64,000 bases of DNA from Ophiodon elongatus (GCA_016806645.1 JACSYO010002131.1:534001-598000); one strand, 5' to 3'. Shown: positions 47,567-60,953, numbered from the stretch's first letter. Notes: generated from the letters alone by a model not told the origin. Program-made: numbers and translations.

Positions 47567-47885
47567 GTCTGTCTTAGTATCATTAGATCTCAGTGCTGAA
47601 TTCCATATGGTCGACTACAACATACTACGAGGTCGACTTGAAAACTGGGGGGTGGAGGGGGGCTTTCTGGCATATCACTAAACTAGTTTGAATACTACTT
47701 AAAGGACAAGGACTACTTTGTGTTTATAGGCAACTACACATCTGAGCGGACAAATATGACATGCGGAGTTAACCCAAGACTCTATTTTGGTGCCTCTTTT
47801 TTCACATTTACAGGCATCCACTTGCTCAGATTATAGAAAACAACAAAATGCATGCGCTGTATAAATAAACTTGCCTTGCCTTTTG
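47567..47885 (+). mobile_element. Decayed LINE reverse-transcriptase fragment with 3' tail
   Basis: The plus strand encodes VLVSLDLSAEFHMVDYNIL and GRLENW, matching the reverse-transcriptase block (LLDLSAAFDTVDHNIL-type) of jockey/CR1-like elements. Later, in another frame, it encodes MTCGVNPRLYFGA, a degraded CGVPQGSILGP block. It ends at 'gtataaataaacttgccttg', a typical tail. Stops and frameshifts are present. Confidence 0.7.
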
Positions 47886-48051
47886 ACCTGCTGCAGGACC
47901 TTAAAATATGGCAAGACAGGATTCAACAGTTATTTTAGAGTTCTTAGTTCTTGTAAAGTCACATCCTCTGATTTATCATATGGTGTATATTGGATGGCCA
48001 ACTACTGCCTGATCAACAGTAGCACATTAACCATCTTCAATATAAATGTGT

Positions 48052-49168
48052 TCACCATATCTTTATCAGTTCTGCAAAATATCCAGTGAGATTGCACTGA
48101 GATTCAAGACTCTTAAGCTCAAAGCCAGGATAAAGAGGCTCAGTGAACTCAATGTGTTCTCTGTGGAGCAGAGTCATCCTGTTGGAGATGTTATAAAAGG
48201 ATAGAGTACCTAATTTATAATCCAGGTACACTCCGACGCTGGAGGATACAGGGCCTGACACCGCTTTGCTTCCGTTGTTGTGGCGGAAAGAGTAACCATT
48301 TGGGGAGCACTCGAAACTCCACGACTTTTGGTCATTTCCAAACTCTAAGTCATTTCTTCTGCTGCCATCTTTGTAGGACACTGCGACGGACCAAGTAGCA
48401 CCACTCCACCTGACCTCCCAGTAACACCGCTCTGACAAACCCTCCCTGCACAACACCTGCATGATAATCTGCTTGGGTGGGTTAGTGTAAGAGTTATTAT
48501 AACGACGATGAAATCCTCTATTATAACCACCGTTATAAGCCAGACTGTTATCTACCTGAAGGTAGTTACACGTCGCCCGCCGGTGTTCCTCTGAAATGGT
48601 CAAATATTGGGAGACGGTGTTCTCATCCAGGGTGAGAGGACAGCAATCTGACGGAAGAACAAAGCAGGAAAAAAAAGGCAACATCAACCTTTAAATAATT
48701 CAGTTCATCATTAATTCACTGATGTAATGTGGAACTTGGTAGAGTTAAATATTTTACTCACAGCGTAAAAACTCCTCTCTGGTCTTTGGCACACGTGGGA
48801 CAACATCTATAATAGACACTGAGAGAGAAACAAATCCTAAATACTACTGGACCTGAATAAAACCACTGTATATCTCTGGACTTCTACATTTCTGACAGGT
48901 ACCTGTGGCAGAGATTCTGGGCCACGTGTCCTTCAGGAGGCTCTCTATGTCATCCCTCAGTTTACACATGCAGTCAGTCACAGGTTTGAACGTTGAATGT
49001 TGAGGATAAAAAACAGAAACAGGAGGCAAGTCTGGAGATTCACAGGAGGTGGAGAGGGACTGGAAGGTCTGGAGGGAAATCAATAAACCGGAGACCAGAA
49101 GAAAAAATAAATGAAAGGCTGAAAAATAGTAAAAGAAATTCCCTTGTAGGATTGATTAATTAATTAAG

Positions 49169-49211
<43 letters not shown>

Positions 49212-52200
49212 ATATTTATCAAAATGAGCTTCAGGAGCATCACATGTTGCTCTGTCAAATTTGGCCAGCAGATGTCACTTTTGAACAACTTTTTCAGCTG
49301 TGCTTTGTCCTCACGGTTGTACATTTTGCTTCTACGGTTATTGATTTAGTTAGTTAGTTTAGTTAGTGATTTGGCTGTGCAACACTAATTATTCAGTCAT
49401 AACATAATGAAATAAAAACAGATAGATGTACTTAAAAACAGATGGATAAAAGTTGCTCTGCACCGAAGCGGTACCTGAATGAAATGGATGTGGTCGTCCA
49501 TATGAGACAGCTGTTCCAGGTCGGTGTCTCTCCTCCTCATCTTGCTGATCTCCTCCTCCAGCTGCAGCTGCAGCTTTTCAGCCTGAGCGGCTGCAGTCTC
49601 TTCCTGGGCGCTGATCAGCTGCTTCGTCAAAGTGCATCTCCTCTTCATGGAGCAGATCAGATCAGCAAAGATCTTATCACAGGTCTTCAACGCAGGCTTG
49701 GTAGAACTCTGTTCATAAACACAAAAACAATGATTTTTCCTTTAAAACAATACATTCTCTGTGGCAAAGTACAGATTCCTTTATACATCTTTTGTAACGA
49801 TTGATTAATTCAATGTTTTAACACTTGAATCTGTAGTGGTTATTGATGATTAGAAAATGAAAGGCTCCATCCACATACTGTAGCCTCAGTATCAAAAACA
49901 CAGGGTCAGAGCTCACCTCGCAAGATTTCAAAACCCAGACAAGACTTCTTCTATAGCGCTCAATACAGACTCAGGTTTAAAAACTGAGGTCTAATTTCCA
50001 CACCTTGAAATCCTCCAGAGCTTGTAGCAGCTCCTTCAGCTCCTTTTCTCTCTCCTGGACTCTCTGCTGGACTTTCTTTTGACTCACAATCAGCTGTTTC
50101 TGCAAGATAATGTTGGGGCAACAGCAAATAATTTGTTAATACAATCGTTCCGTGTTTTCAATCAAAACTGAGCACTAGTCGTGATAAAGATCTGACTAAC
50201 ACAAAGCAGTAACACACAGATCAATGCAGATCTTTCAGTCTAAAGTTGCATGTTCACTTGTTGTGCTGTGTTTTTGCCTCTACCTGTTCCTCAGCCCTCT
50301 CTGATGCAGATGACACCGTATTGTGGTCCTTATGCTCATCTATGACGCACAGATAGCAGATGCACTTCCTGTCCGTCCGACAGTAGACCTCCATCAGCTT
50401 GTTGTGCCTCTCACACATCTTTCCCTGCAGCGGGATCGTAGCCGAGACCAGCTGGTGCTTCTTCAACACGGGAACACTGTGGTGAGGCTCGAGGTGAGCC
50501 GGACAGTAAGACGCCAAGCACGTCAGGCAAGACATGGTGGCTTTGATTCGTCTGGTCCCAGAGCAGAAATCACAGACGACGTCTTCTGGGCCGGCACAGG
50601 CCGGAGAAGGAGAGGGCTGCTGGGTGCTGCTCTTCTTCAGCATCTCCACCACCTGTGCATGATGGGAAAGGAAGGTGGTGATGCATACTGTGAATTACAG
50701 GACACACAGGACAAAGGCAGAATGACAACGGGATGTTTAACAATCCTCTAAATTGGTTATTCTCACTATGGAAAATGTTCACAAGTACACATATTCAGAA
50801 AACAATGACTGTGATTGGCTGATGGTAGCAGAAAACTTGATTTTATGAAGATTTTCGGACATTGTGTAAAAATATTTGTCTGACTCTTCAACACTTGCAG
50901 CCATTCAAATGTATAATGTTACTGTAGTTAGGACCTACAGGCTGTGGTGGAAACCAACAAAGTACATTTACACAAGTACTGTACTTAAGTGCCATCTTGT
51001 GGTGCTCCATTTTATTCTACTTCATACTCATGCCCCACTTTCAGAGGCAAATTCTGTACTTTCTATTACTCCAATACATTTATTTTAAACTTTAGTTTCT
51101 TGTTACTTTGCAGATGCACATTATTAATACAAAAAAGAATTAATCATCAAAAAGTCAAATGTATTATTATAGATTTAAGCACATACAGTAAAATTAGCTC
51201 TACAAGATTTCTCTTGTAGAGCTAATTTGTGATCAATAATTCAAATTCATATTTACAGAATATTTATTTTAGAATATTATATAGATTGGCCATCAATAAT
51301 AGGAACATTATGGCATGTAAAAAAAATAGGTTATTAATACATTTAAATAAAATGTGTATGTAGGGTGGTTTGAAAAAATCTTTGCAAATAATTTAAAATG
51401 GAAACTCTGTATAGAAATAGGCATGGTTATGGGCACAGCATAAGCAATGAAAGAAATAATTTCAGGTGTTATGAGCTAAAATGGCCACATGGTGTCGTAA
51501 AAGAATAAATCTATGATCGACCAATAATTATCAGTTTCAGATATTTTGCAACCAAAACCATGATGTTTTCTTTAACCTGACCAAGTGTTTTTTGTCCCTA
51601 AACCTAAAAAAGAAGGGGTTTTTTTCTTTTTTTTTCTTTTAGGGTTATGGTTAGGGTCATGATTTTTATGGCGTGGCTGCAATCATTGAAAGCTTCAAAG
51701 TTCACAAGACGAATATTTACTAACATATTTTTTTATTTCGTAGAACAAAACGTAAACATATCTTAAGCTTGTATTTGTTCACAGACCTTATTTAAACCCA
51801 CTTAAAAAAATAAAAACAATGACTTTGAGATGAGGGAAACCAGAAGTGCAAAGATAGTGTGTCACTTCCTGGTGTTAGGACTCAACCTGCGTCACTCCCT
51901 TGGCACACGGTGCTTCACCAATGACACACTAGCAATGAATGTGCAAGAGAGGTTTTGAGGAATGTTCCTTGGCTGGTACCCGTTTCCTTCTTCATAGAAT
52001 TTGTATTACTGATTTCATAAGGATGACAGCCTTCTTCTATAGTGCTCTCTTATGTCATTACAATTGTACAGTTTATGGGAGAAACATGACACACAAAATG
52101 AAAATAAAGTTGCCTGTATAGGTGGAATACAATTTGGAGATTTAACGTTAAATGTCACCTCAGCCAGCATGGTGTTCCTCCTCAGAACCGGCCTCGGACT

Positions 52201-52395
52201 GAAGGCCTCCCTGCACTGAGGGCAGCTGTACTGTCCCTTCTTCTCCTCCTGGTCCCAGCAATCCTCGATACAGCGTTTGCAGTAACTGTGTCCACAGGGG
52301 ATGGTGATTGGCTCTCTGAGCAGGTCCAGACACACGGAGCAGAAGAACTGGTTCTGGTCCAGGTCCGCGCCGCGCTCCGGCTGCTGCTCGGCCAT
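48052..52395 (-). CDS. TRIM C: finTRIM-type RING/B-box/coiled-coil/B30.2 protein
   Basis: Intact sister of TRIM B. Exons 52159-52395, 50284-50652, 50004-50099, 49475-49708, 48903-49068, 48762-48818 and 48052-48647 fit in phase and give 584 residues. RING occupies the first 79 residues (CSVCLDLLREP, CGHSYCKRC, CPQC). The B-boxes follow (CDFCSGTRR, CPAHLEPHH, CERHNKLMEVYCRT). The coiled coil spans the 32- and 78-residue exons. PRY/SPRY comes last (LTLDENTVSQYL; CYWEVRWSG; SWSFECSPNGYSFRHNN; ending ELIKIW). Exon 3 and the neighbouring introns look identical to TRIM B. The first PRY/SPRY loop is very different (Asn/Tyr-rich, SLAYNGGYNRGFHRRYNN). Predicted cytoplasmic E3 ligase. The exact orthologue is not assigned. 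Confidence 0.87.
49169..49212. repeat. (TATC)n microsatellite
   Basis: About eleven uninterrupted TATC units in intron 4 of TRIM C. Confidence 0.95.
50950..51115 (-). repeat. Dispersed teleost 'acttaagta' repeat, fragment
   Basis: 'gtacatttacacaagtactg' and 'tacttaagtgccat' followed by 'ctccaatacatttattt' and 'ttgttactttgcagat' follow the order of the same fish repeat seen at 38.3 and 38.7-39.8 kb. It lies in intron 1 of TRIM C. Confidence 0.5.
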
Positions 52396-52421
52396 TTCTT
52401 TTATTTTTTGAAAAGAAACCG

Positions 52422-52438
52422 TAAGTTTCGTTTCCCCT
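52422..52438 (-). promoter_or_regulatory. Candidate IRF-type element upstream of TRIM C
   Basis: The minus strand reads ggggaaacgaaact, which contains the interferon-regulatory-factor core AANNGAAA and is one base short of a canonical GAAANNGAAACT interferon-stimulated response element. It lies about 30 nt before the start codon. finTRIMs are often interferon-responsive, so the position is suggestive only. Confidence 0.3.
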
Positions 52439-52439
52439 C

Positions 52440-53860
52440 AGGAGCGTTGAGGAGGCGAGGCGGGGCTTTCAAGAAGAGTTCACGTCCAATGTCCAACGTC
52501 GTCAAGGCAAACAACTGAACCTTCAGTACCCTGCAAAACCACCCTCAAAATAAATGTTAAGAAATGAATGTTTCTAAAAGAGTTGAAAGAGCTTCTAATA
52601 TGCTTTACAACGTCTTTCAGAAGAGTAAACGTTGTTTTAAGTAAAATAAGTTTTTTTCACAACAGTCTGAAATTGGGCACATTGTTTGTTGATCTTGATT
52701 TGTGTGATATTTCCATAGCTTTGCATTGCAGTTCATACTAAGGACACCGCATGTGACCATGGTCCAGTGATCATTTGTTAATCACAGCATTTTAGATGCA
52801 TTAGCATTTTTTGGGGGATAGAAGGATGGAGAGTGATGGAGAGTGATGGCTGCACCTTGTCATAGCTGTTGAGGAAGATGACTATGGCTGGGAAGGTAGG
52901 CTGTTATTTAAATTGGCTTATTTAATACTAACAGGTTGTTTGAATATACTAACATGACAAGGTTTTTTTATTTTACCATGTTTTCTCAGGATATATATGT
53001 ATATATATAAAAAGGTTGTAATCTCCAGAAACCCAAGAAAATCTCATTGATTTCAATCTGGTCATTTGAATTTTCTAAAATGCTGTTTTTAATTTATTGT
53101 AGCACAAAAGAAACACAGACTGGAAAACAAGCACACAGCTGTTTAGTTGTTATATGACTTGTAACAAGCAGTGCCTTTAATAACAAAAATGAACACATTA
53201 ATGAAAAAAACAGAAAAGCATCTTTCAGCATCCAAAGTCGTGGAAAGTGTTAAATAACGAGTCAAACATCTTTAAAAAATACTTAAGTCGTCACAGTGTC
53301 AAAATAAATGTCCTTCCTCTTTTCCAGATATACTTGATTTTGATTAACACAAGGAATTATTTATTATTGATGGAACAACAAAACAGACAAAAAAAGAAAA
53401 CATAACAACACGCGTCTGTTACTTGTTGAATCACTCAAAACAAAATGCAAAAATACTTCAATAAAGAGTAATCCAATAAAAATAAAAAAGCATTATTCAG
53501 CATTTCAAAGTCATGGAAAGTGTAAAATGTATAAATAATGTCATCCCATGATAGTCTAACAATATCCCAATTCATGATTCAATGATTGTCTTCGAGCTCC
53601 TTCAATACAATTCTTCAAAACTTAATAACAAGTCGTCATCAATATTTTCTCAAAGGTATACTAATTATTTACCCTGTATTGTCAGAAGACTAATCACACT
53701 GACTCACCATTGACGGGAATGTTTAGGAAGTAAGTAACTACAGTTTGACCACTAAATCCTGGTTTCCAACTAATCATTTAATGTCTCACCCATCCACAGA
53801 ACAAGTAGCTCATTGTCCCCTGTAGTTGGTTTTAACATGCTTTATGTGTCGTATACAGCA
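52440..53860. other. Spacer between TRIM C and the GIMAP pseudogene
   Basis: No exon seen. The part from about 53400 is the GIMAP 3' flank shared with 46930-47400. Confidence 0.45.
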
Positions 53861-53864
53861 AACA

Positions 53865-54826
53865 TCAACCTCCTATTGTCACTGCTCTATGTGTTGTTTT
53901 TATCTGCTGCAACCCATACTTCCAGAGACCCTTTAAAGTCTTATCAATGGCTTCCCCTGGAGTTTCTGCTCCTTCAGCTGCATCATATCCTATCGTTGCT
54001 GCTGATGCAGCCGCTCCGCTTACGGTTGATGCTCGGGCTCTGAAATCTGAATGATCCTGGCAAACAATTGCTGCAACCATCTTTCCCACATCGAGCAAAG
54101 CTCCCAACAATGCACCTGTTGCAGTACTCGCCATACTCTGATCAATGACTTGTTAAAAACACTATTTTTAGCTTTATTTCTGATCTCTTCCAGTGACATA
54201 TTCCCTGACGCCTGTCAGATGTGCTCTGTCTGTATTCTCTCCTCCCCTACTTGTAGCATCTCATTGGTGGAGCAGCTTCCTGTGTTTGCCTCGATCATCT
54301 TGCCCAGTGTGTTTGAGCTGCTCTGCCACCTGGAACTGGTTACTTCTGTAGTCGTCCTCTTCGCTGTTCTTCCAGTATTTACTATCAACGACGTGGCATC
54401 GGCCCCCGCAGTTCGTCACCAGATCACTCAGATCTCTATTCTGACTCACAAACTCCTCAATTGTCATTCATTCCGAGAGCTGCTCACCCTGACTGAGACA
54501 TTTTGGCATATTCTTTTGATGACGTCCTTCGTGCTCCGTGCATTTCTCCACTTGAAGCACAATGAGAAAAGCATGGGGCCCAGGAGCGCACTCTGTGATG
54601 CACCTCGCGATCTCGGCCTTGAGCGTTGCCTCAGACCCACGTGTGTCAAAAAAAACTGCGAGTGTTGATTAATTCGATGCTTTTCCTGTTGACAGATTGG
54701 GTTTCGGCGCAAGAAAGACGGGAGAATGGCTTATGTTGAAAACATCCTCTCCCAATAGGGTGTTAGCCAGGCTGCTTTTCCCAGCTCCAGTTTTTCCCAG
54801 GATTACAATCCTCCATGAAGTCAGCA
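53865..54826 (-). pseudogene. GIMAP (AIG1 GTPase) pseudogene
   Basis: The exon begins, after the usual acceptor 'ctcttctag', with a phase-1 start and encodes RIVILGKTGAGKSSLANTLL (G1 P-loop). It then breaks. A frameshift occurs around 54700, and the G3 region (DTPGFFDT in paralogues) is lost to a stop and a T-run. A deletion removes the G4 THGD segment, and a TGA stands directly before MTIEEFVSQN. Later parts are recognisable in shifted frames: CGGRCHVVDSKYW, then QFQVAEQL, then the Ala-rich tail (GALLGALLDVGKM). Several independent lesions make a functional product implausible. Confidence 0.85.
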
Positions 54827-54829
54827 CTA

Positions 54830-57800
54830 GAAGAGAACAATGAATCGGAATAAGTCAAATACATTTCACTCTTACTTCTGTTAACCTGTCATTTTGTTTT
54901 CTAGTGTTGCAACTTCTCTCATTTAATTGATCAATTTTTTGTAAACTCAGATAGTGGTGGAAAATAACATGCTGATGTTCGGCAGCTGTAATGTTTATCA
55001 TGGTCATTGTCGTAGTTTGAATGCTTACTCTTTTTTTAATGAGCATTAACACAAAGTACACTGAGGAGGATTTAAAATGCCTAAATTAAACAATACATTT
55101 GTTTGTATTTATTTTCTTTGTTATGTATGAATTTAGTGCCTTATAATTACATGACATAGATATACATACCAGGACAATTATTTTGCTTTATGTTATGTAT
55201 AGATACAAATAAATAACACTGTGTTGTGTGTCTCAATTGCTGTGTGATTATCTTTGACTTAGACATTTTAAATATTCCACAGAACAGCTGAGGCTGATGG
55301 GAATGCCATTTGTTTTGCAAGTGTTTTTTTCCTAAACCTAATTATTGAACACATAATTTTTCTGGCCTGATGATGGCGCTAGATGAAAAGTTAAGGGCTC
55401 ATCTGAGTGATCACAATTCCTCTATGATGATCATTAACTGTGAGCCTGGCCCATATATCTCCTAATAATTAAAACCTTGGGGTAATGTATTCTACGGATA
55501 AGTCAGCCAGAGAGGTTTGTTTTGAACTGAAATATCCATTTCTTTCTTTTAAAGTATTTCTGAAGAAACAAGTACAGGATGCTGCCCAGTGTTGACACTG
55601 ATATAATGCTGAAATATAAAAGGCCATTTACTTAAATACTGTACTTAAGTACATATTTGACATACATGAACTTAAGATCATTATTAGTAGTAAATATTAG
55701 AGTATAATATTATACTTTTTACTCCACCACATGTATCTGACATATATTGTTACTAGTTAATATAGTCAAAGTATATTTTCATCCTATGTTAAGTAACATT
55801 TTCAACACTTTTACAGTGTAATGTTGCTATTTTTACGACACTTATCTGAAGATACTTTCTCCGCCACTGCACTGAAATCTCCACTCACCGTCCGTGTTGC
55901 AACAAATGAAATCACTTTCATTTTCTACCCGTTTGACAGCTCAGCAACATAACGAGTTATCAAAAGATTTCATAAGATTGTTTTTCACTCCATTTAATAT
56001 CCTTGTACAATATTTTTCGACAGAGAGGACGTGTTTTCCTTATGCCAGTAAACAGGGCATTACATAAGTCAAGACTAAAGGTCATGAATGCATAAATGAC
56101 AGTTTCCAGATAAGCAGGTTGTGATGCTTAGCAGAGGCCTCCCTGACTTGGCAGGTCAGCTGTTCAGGGTGACGTCTGTGGTTGGGAAGATACAGCTTGA
56201 AAACAATGTTGTTATTTTTTTGGTTTTTTTTACCGGCAGCAGTCATATTCAGCTGTAGAGTATTTTACAGGGTGTATAACCAGACTCATAATAATTGTGC
56301 CCAGTGTACAAGAAACTACTGTTAACAGGTAAATGCAGCTACATGCCGTGGGTCACTCACAAACACGGCTACATTCACTGCCATCAAAGCTCCATATTTC
56401 ATAGTGTTGCATGAGTGCATTTTACATTAATTAATACTGTATAGTGAAAACCATAATATCCTGTAGCATTAGGCATCAAGAATATCATACGTGATGAATG
56501 GAATACGTAGTCTTCATGAATTTCGCGTCAAAGAGGGAGGACGGCAGCTGCACCTTCTCGTACCTTTTCAGGGTGAAGTGTTTTGTGTGAGACGGAACAA
56601 ACTGAAAGGTATTTTATTAATCTGTTTTTATTGGCAGCATCCATATTCAACTACCAGTTAACCTGGTAGTGGCCTTAAACTCTTTCTTGTGAATGCAGAA
56701 ACAAGTTAAAGTTTATTCTTCTTTAAGAATATCACAAAATAAAAAAGACAGGTATTTGCTGTTTTGTGGAACCTCAGGAATTGCTGCTGCAAAATATACA
56801 TTAACATTGCAAGTGACTCTGTAGTCTGACAAAAGGCTGACCAAAACCAACAATGTTTTTGAATTGATCTAAACAGCTGAGACAGTTGCAAATAATCCAG
56901 CTATGACAGCGAACCTCACAAAACCTCTCCTCCACATTGGAGCTGCATCATCTACCTGCTTCTCAAAGACGAAAGAAGTGAAAGAAATGAGCACCGGGCC
57001 AAGCGGTGGCCATGAGTCAGTCAGTGGGGCACATTCACATTCACATGCACGAGCATGAACTCTTCTTCGTTCCACTTCTCAAGATATGAAACTGTTGGAA
57101 AAATGATTGTTTCAGCAGGACTGTGAGCTTACAGATCACAGAATGTCTACGTTAGGGGATGCTTCAGGTTCTTTCTTCCTGTAGAAGTTGCACTTTATAT
57201 GTGACTTATCTTTGGGGGTCTTACACAACATTCAAGATCTGGGGGCCTTGCTGAAGGACACCAGGAAGGAGCCCCCACAAACATCTTTTCGAGACCTGAT
57301 TCTGGGGAAGATAAGGAAGATCCCCTCCTGTTACTGTCTGTCACAGAGTATAAAACAGAGAGGACACTTGAAGACATAACATGTGTATGATTTCACTCTG
57401 CTCCTTCTTGCGAGAATAAATTACCCGATTATTGATTTCACACTCGGTGAACAGAAACCCTGATTCGTACCGGTTGGCATTTCTGCCTTCTTTTTTATCA
57501 TGATGGGATTAATGGGAATTGTTTAATGAAAAAAAAACACTTGGAAACAAGTGAATAATTGTTAGATTCATTGTTGTGTAGTAATACATTTTGTAATAAA
57601 GAAAACATCCATGAAAACAGTCATAAAACAGGATAGAGGCTTTTACTTTACAAGATTGGTATGTGAGCTGTAACTGAACATGATATGGAGGGTGGGGGGG
57701 TATTGATATTATGCGCTGTGATAATGTATCCATTTACAAAAACACTGTATTGATTTTTAATTGATAGTTTACACGCAAATATTCATGGCATATAGTGGTC

Positions 57801-58490
57801 AATTGTGTGCTGGTTTAAACCCCCAGCCACTAGATAGTAGTGTTTAGCCATTTGACTCCACTAAAGCTTAAAAATGTAAACTGGGAATGAAGGCTTCCGT
57901 AATATGCCAAAAACTTACGAACATACGCTTCAGCACACATGTTGTCTTAACACAAGTTTGTCTGAATAGTCAAGAAATAATGATTTCGATCAGGGACTAC
58001 CTCACTGTACTTTACAGTTGTTGATACTCAGAACAGACACATTTCAGTCTGTAAACGTTTGTAGTTTTCTGAGAAATTACAACACTTTTTCACTGTTTTT
58101 GGCACTTTTTGTGCTGCTTAATAAGGTATTCTTTGATTGAGGAAATATGTGTCAGAATAAGGGACAGTGCCAGTAATTGTTACTTGCGGCTCTACAACAG
58201 ATATCATTTAAATTAAGAAATCTTAAGAGATCTCGTCGAGAAGAAAAGGAATCTGTCATTTGATGCCACTTTTAAGTACCTGACTTATTTCAGGTGATAC
58301 CATACAAGTATTGAGGTTCAACACTTGTTACATGACAGTTTTTCCTAAAATATGATTTTTTTTAAAATCCCATTATATCTCCATGCTTACAATATTGTAA
58401 TTTAGCTCGATATATTGACTCGGAAACCACATTATACATATCCCATTGCCAGATTCGTGCCAATAAATAGCCCTAATGCTGCTGTTACAC
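54830..58490. other. Long spacer upstream of the GIMAP pseudogene
   Basis: No convincing exon. A fragment of the dispersed fish repeat ('atactgtacttaagtacata', 'ctttttactccaccacatgt') lies at about 55625-55870. The rest is AT-rich. Small open stretches near 56870-57075 and 57188-57379 have no family resemblance. Confidence 0.45.
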
Positions 58491-58502
58491 TTTCCTCTTC
58501 AC

Positions 58503-60423
58503 TCATTTTGAACCAAGGAAAAGTCCCAACAATGCTATTGCTACTGCACCTGCTATCACCAGGAACAAATCCCCCTGAGGTTGTAGCATGTCATTGGTGT
58601 AGCATCTTCCTCTGTTTGCCTCAATCATCTTATCTGTTGTCTTGAGTAGCTCCTTCACTTGGAACTGGTTGCTCCTGTATTCATCCTGCTGGTTGTTCTT
58701 CCAGTATTTATTATCAATGACGTGGCAGCGGCCTCTGCACTTCCTCACCAGATCACTCAGAAGCTTATTACCACGGACATAGTTCTCAATGGTCTGTCCT
58801 TCCTTGAGCTGGTCACCATGAGTAAAGAGAACTGTTGCATACTTGAAAACTTCTTCAGAAAGATATTGGTTTAGTTTAGTGATAACAGCCTGCTCCTGCT
58901 TTGTGTATCTCTCCACTTTAAGCACAATGAGAAAAGCATGAGGCCCAGGAGCGCACTCTGTGATGCAGCTCTTTATTTCAGACTTCACCTCCTCCTCAGG
59001 TCGATCTGTGTCGAAGAAACCAGGAGTGTCGATCAAAGTGATGTTTCTTCCATTGACAGGTTTAGTTTCTGCTTGACATTTTCTTGTTTCAGAGTTGACA
59101 GTATGTCCGATCTTGAACAGTTTCTCTCCAAATATGGTGTTAGCCAGGCTGCTTTTCCCAACTCCAGTTTTTCCTAGGATGACAATTCTCCTTCCGTTTG
59201 ACACTGAAAGAGAAAAAATATCCATCAATAATACTGTACATTAACAATGACACTCCCTCTACATCATAGGTGTCAAACTCACATAAAATGACACATAAAA
59301 TGTCATTTTATGTGGCCCGCGAGAGCTCGAAAAGGAATATGATTATCTTAAAATTAAAGTCTATGCTGCTTTACAATGTACAGTGACCATAAACTAATCT
59401 CCCACAATGCATGTTGATTTTGTGACCCGCGAATGAACGGCTTCCTGCCACTAGAAAGCAGTGTTTCCATATCGGCGTTTAACTAAAGCGATTTGAGTTG
59501 AAAAAGATCAACAAATAATCCCAAAATGTCCAAGAAGAGAAAGATTGATGCAGAGGGAAAGCGAATACATGTTTGTGTTTCAAGGAGAAGAAGCGGTCTG
59601 TCTTCTGTGTTATGAGGCGTGTCGGTAATGAAGGAATACAATGTACGTTGGCATTTTGACACCAAACACGGAGCCAAGTATGCTTGATTTAGCCTCCAAG
59701 AAAAACATAAAGTCGTCCAAGAATTCGCGCTAGACGAGCCTGAAAGGGGGCGTGGCTTATCTCCGTGGAAATAGTTCATTTCCGCCATCCAAAATTTGCG
59801 TTATTCACATCCATTCGCGTCTGTGCAATGATTTTGTTTGTAATCTACTCGCGCGAAAAATTAGCAACACGTTTGGTGTGAACGCAGCATAAAGCTATGT
59901 AAGCATGTGTCATATAAAGGTATGTGAGCAGGTGAGCCATGTAAAGGTATGTGAGCAGGTGAGCCACAGACCACATCTGTCAAACATGTTTTTAGCTGCT
60001 CACAATTATTTGTTGTACCAGAGTTATGTCCCTCTCAACTGTGACAAAAAAAGCTTTGAACAAAGTTAATGTAATGTTGTCTTTGTTATTTTTCTTTAAA
60101 AGTTTGATCTTTGATAGAGTAATGTGGGTTTCTTAAACCTAAATTAAAAGGATTTATGTTATAATAACAGAGACATTTGCTGACATACATTTTTACATTT
60201 ATATGCATGTACTATATTTTTACACTTGAATAAACAATAATCAAATGCAGAGACAGTTATTTAACAATATGTTACGGATTAGTTACATTTATATAGTCTT
60301 ACAGTTACAACCGGCCCTTTGAGGGCAACCATAATGCTGATGTGACCCAGGGAGAAAATGAGTTTGACACCCCTGCTCTACATTCACTTTCTAGCTAGAC
60401 CACCGCTGCACTCTCTCTCTAGC

Positions 60424-60458
<35 letters not shown>

Positions 60459-60488
60459 AGCTCTCTCTCTCTCTCTCTCTCTCTGTCT

Positions 60489-60523
<35 letters not shown>

Positions 60524-60908
60524 GGTTTTTGGGAAAAACTATTTTTCAAAAAACTCTTCCACATCTTCACCAAGTACTCCAGGAATGCCATAATTAGTTT
60601 ATAATTGTCCATAATGTGATATGTCATAAAGCAATAATATTCAGCATGACTGTTTTACATCTTTTTGTAAGACATTTAACTCATATTTTAGTGTAACTAC
60701 ACTGTTCTGTATTTGGCCTCTAATTCTTTAAACGTAAAATATATAGCTTTCTGCTGCTTGAGGTCTCTCACAAAACAATAACAGGGTGGAGTTTGGTGAC
60801 GTCATGAAGTAGCGTGGGATCATGGGAGTTGTTGTCTTCACCACCATTGCATTCAACTTCTCCCGGTTAGGATTCCTTCAGTGTTCATCGTTAATGACGC
60901 TCCCTCTC

Positions 60909-60953
<45 letters not shown>

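Noticed and set aside
49169..49212. Regular repeats considered as a possible CRISPR-like array
   Set aside because: A plain tetranucleotide microsatellite in a vertebrate intron, with no spacers. The 37-bp array at 39315 is also spacerless.
60358..60597. Ser/Leu-rich open frame
   Set aside because: Translation of a CT microsatellite.
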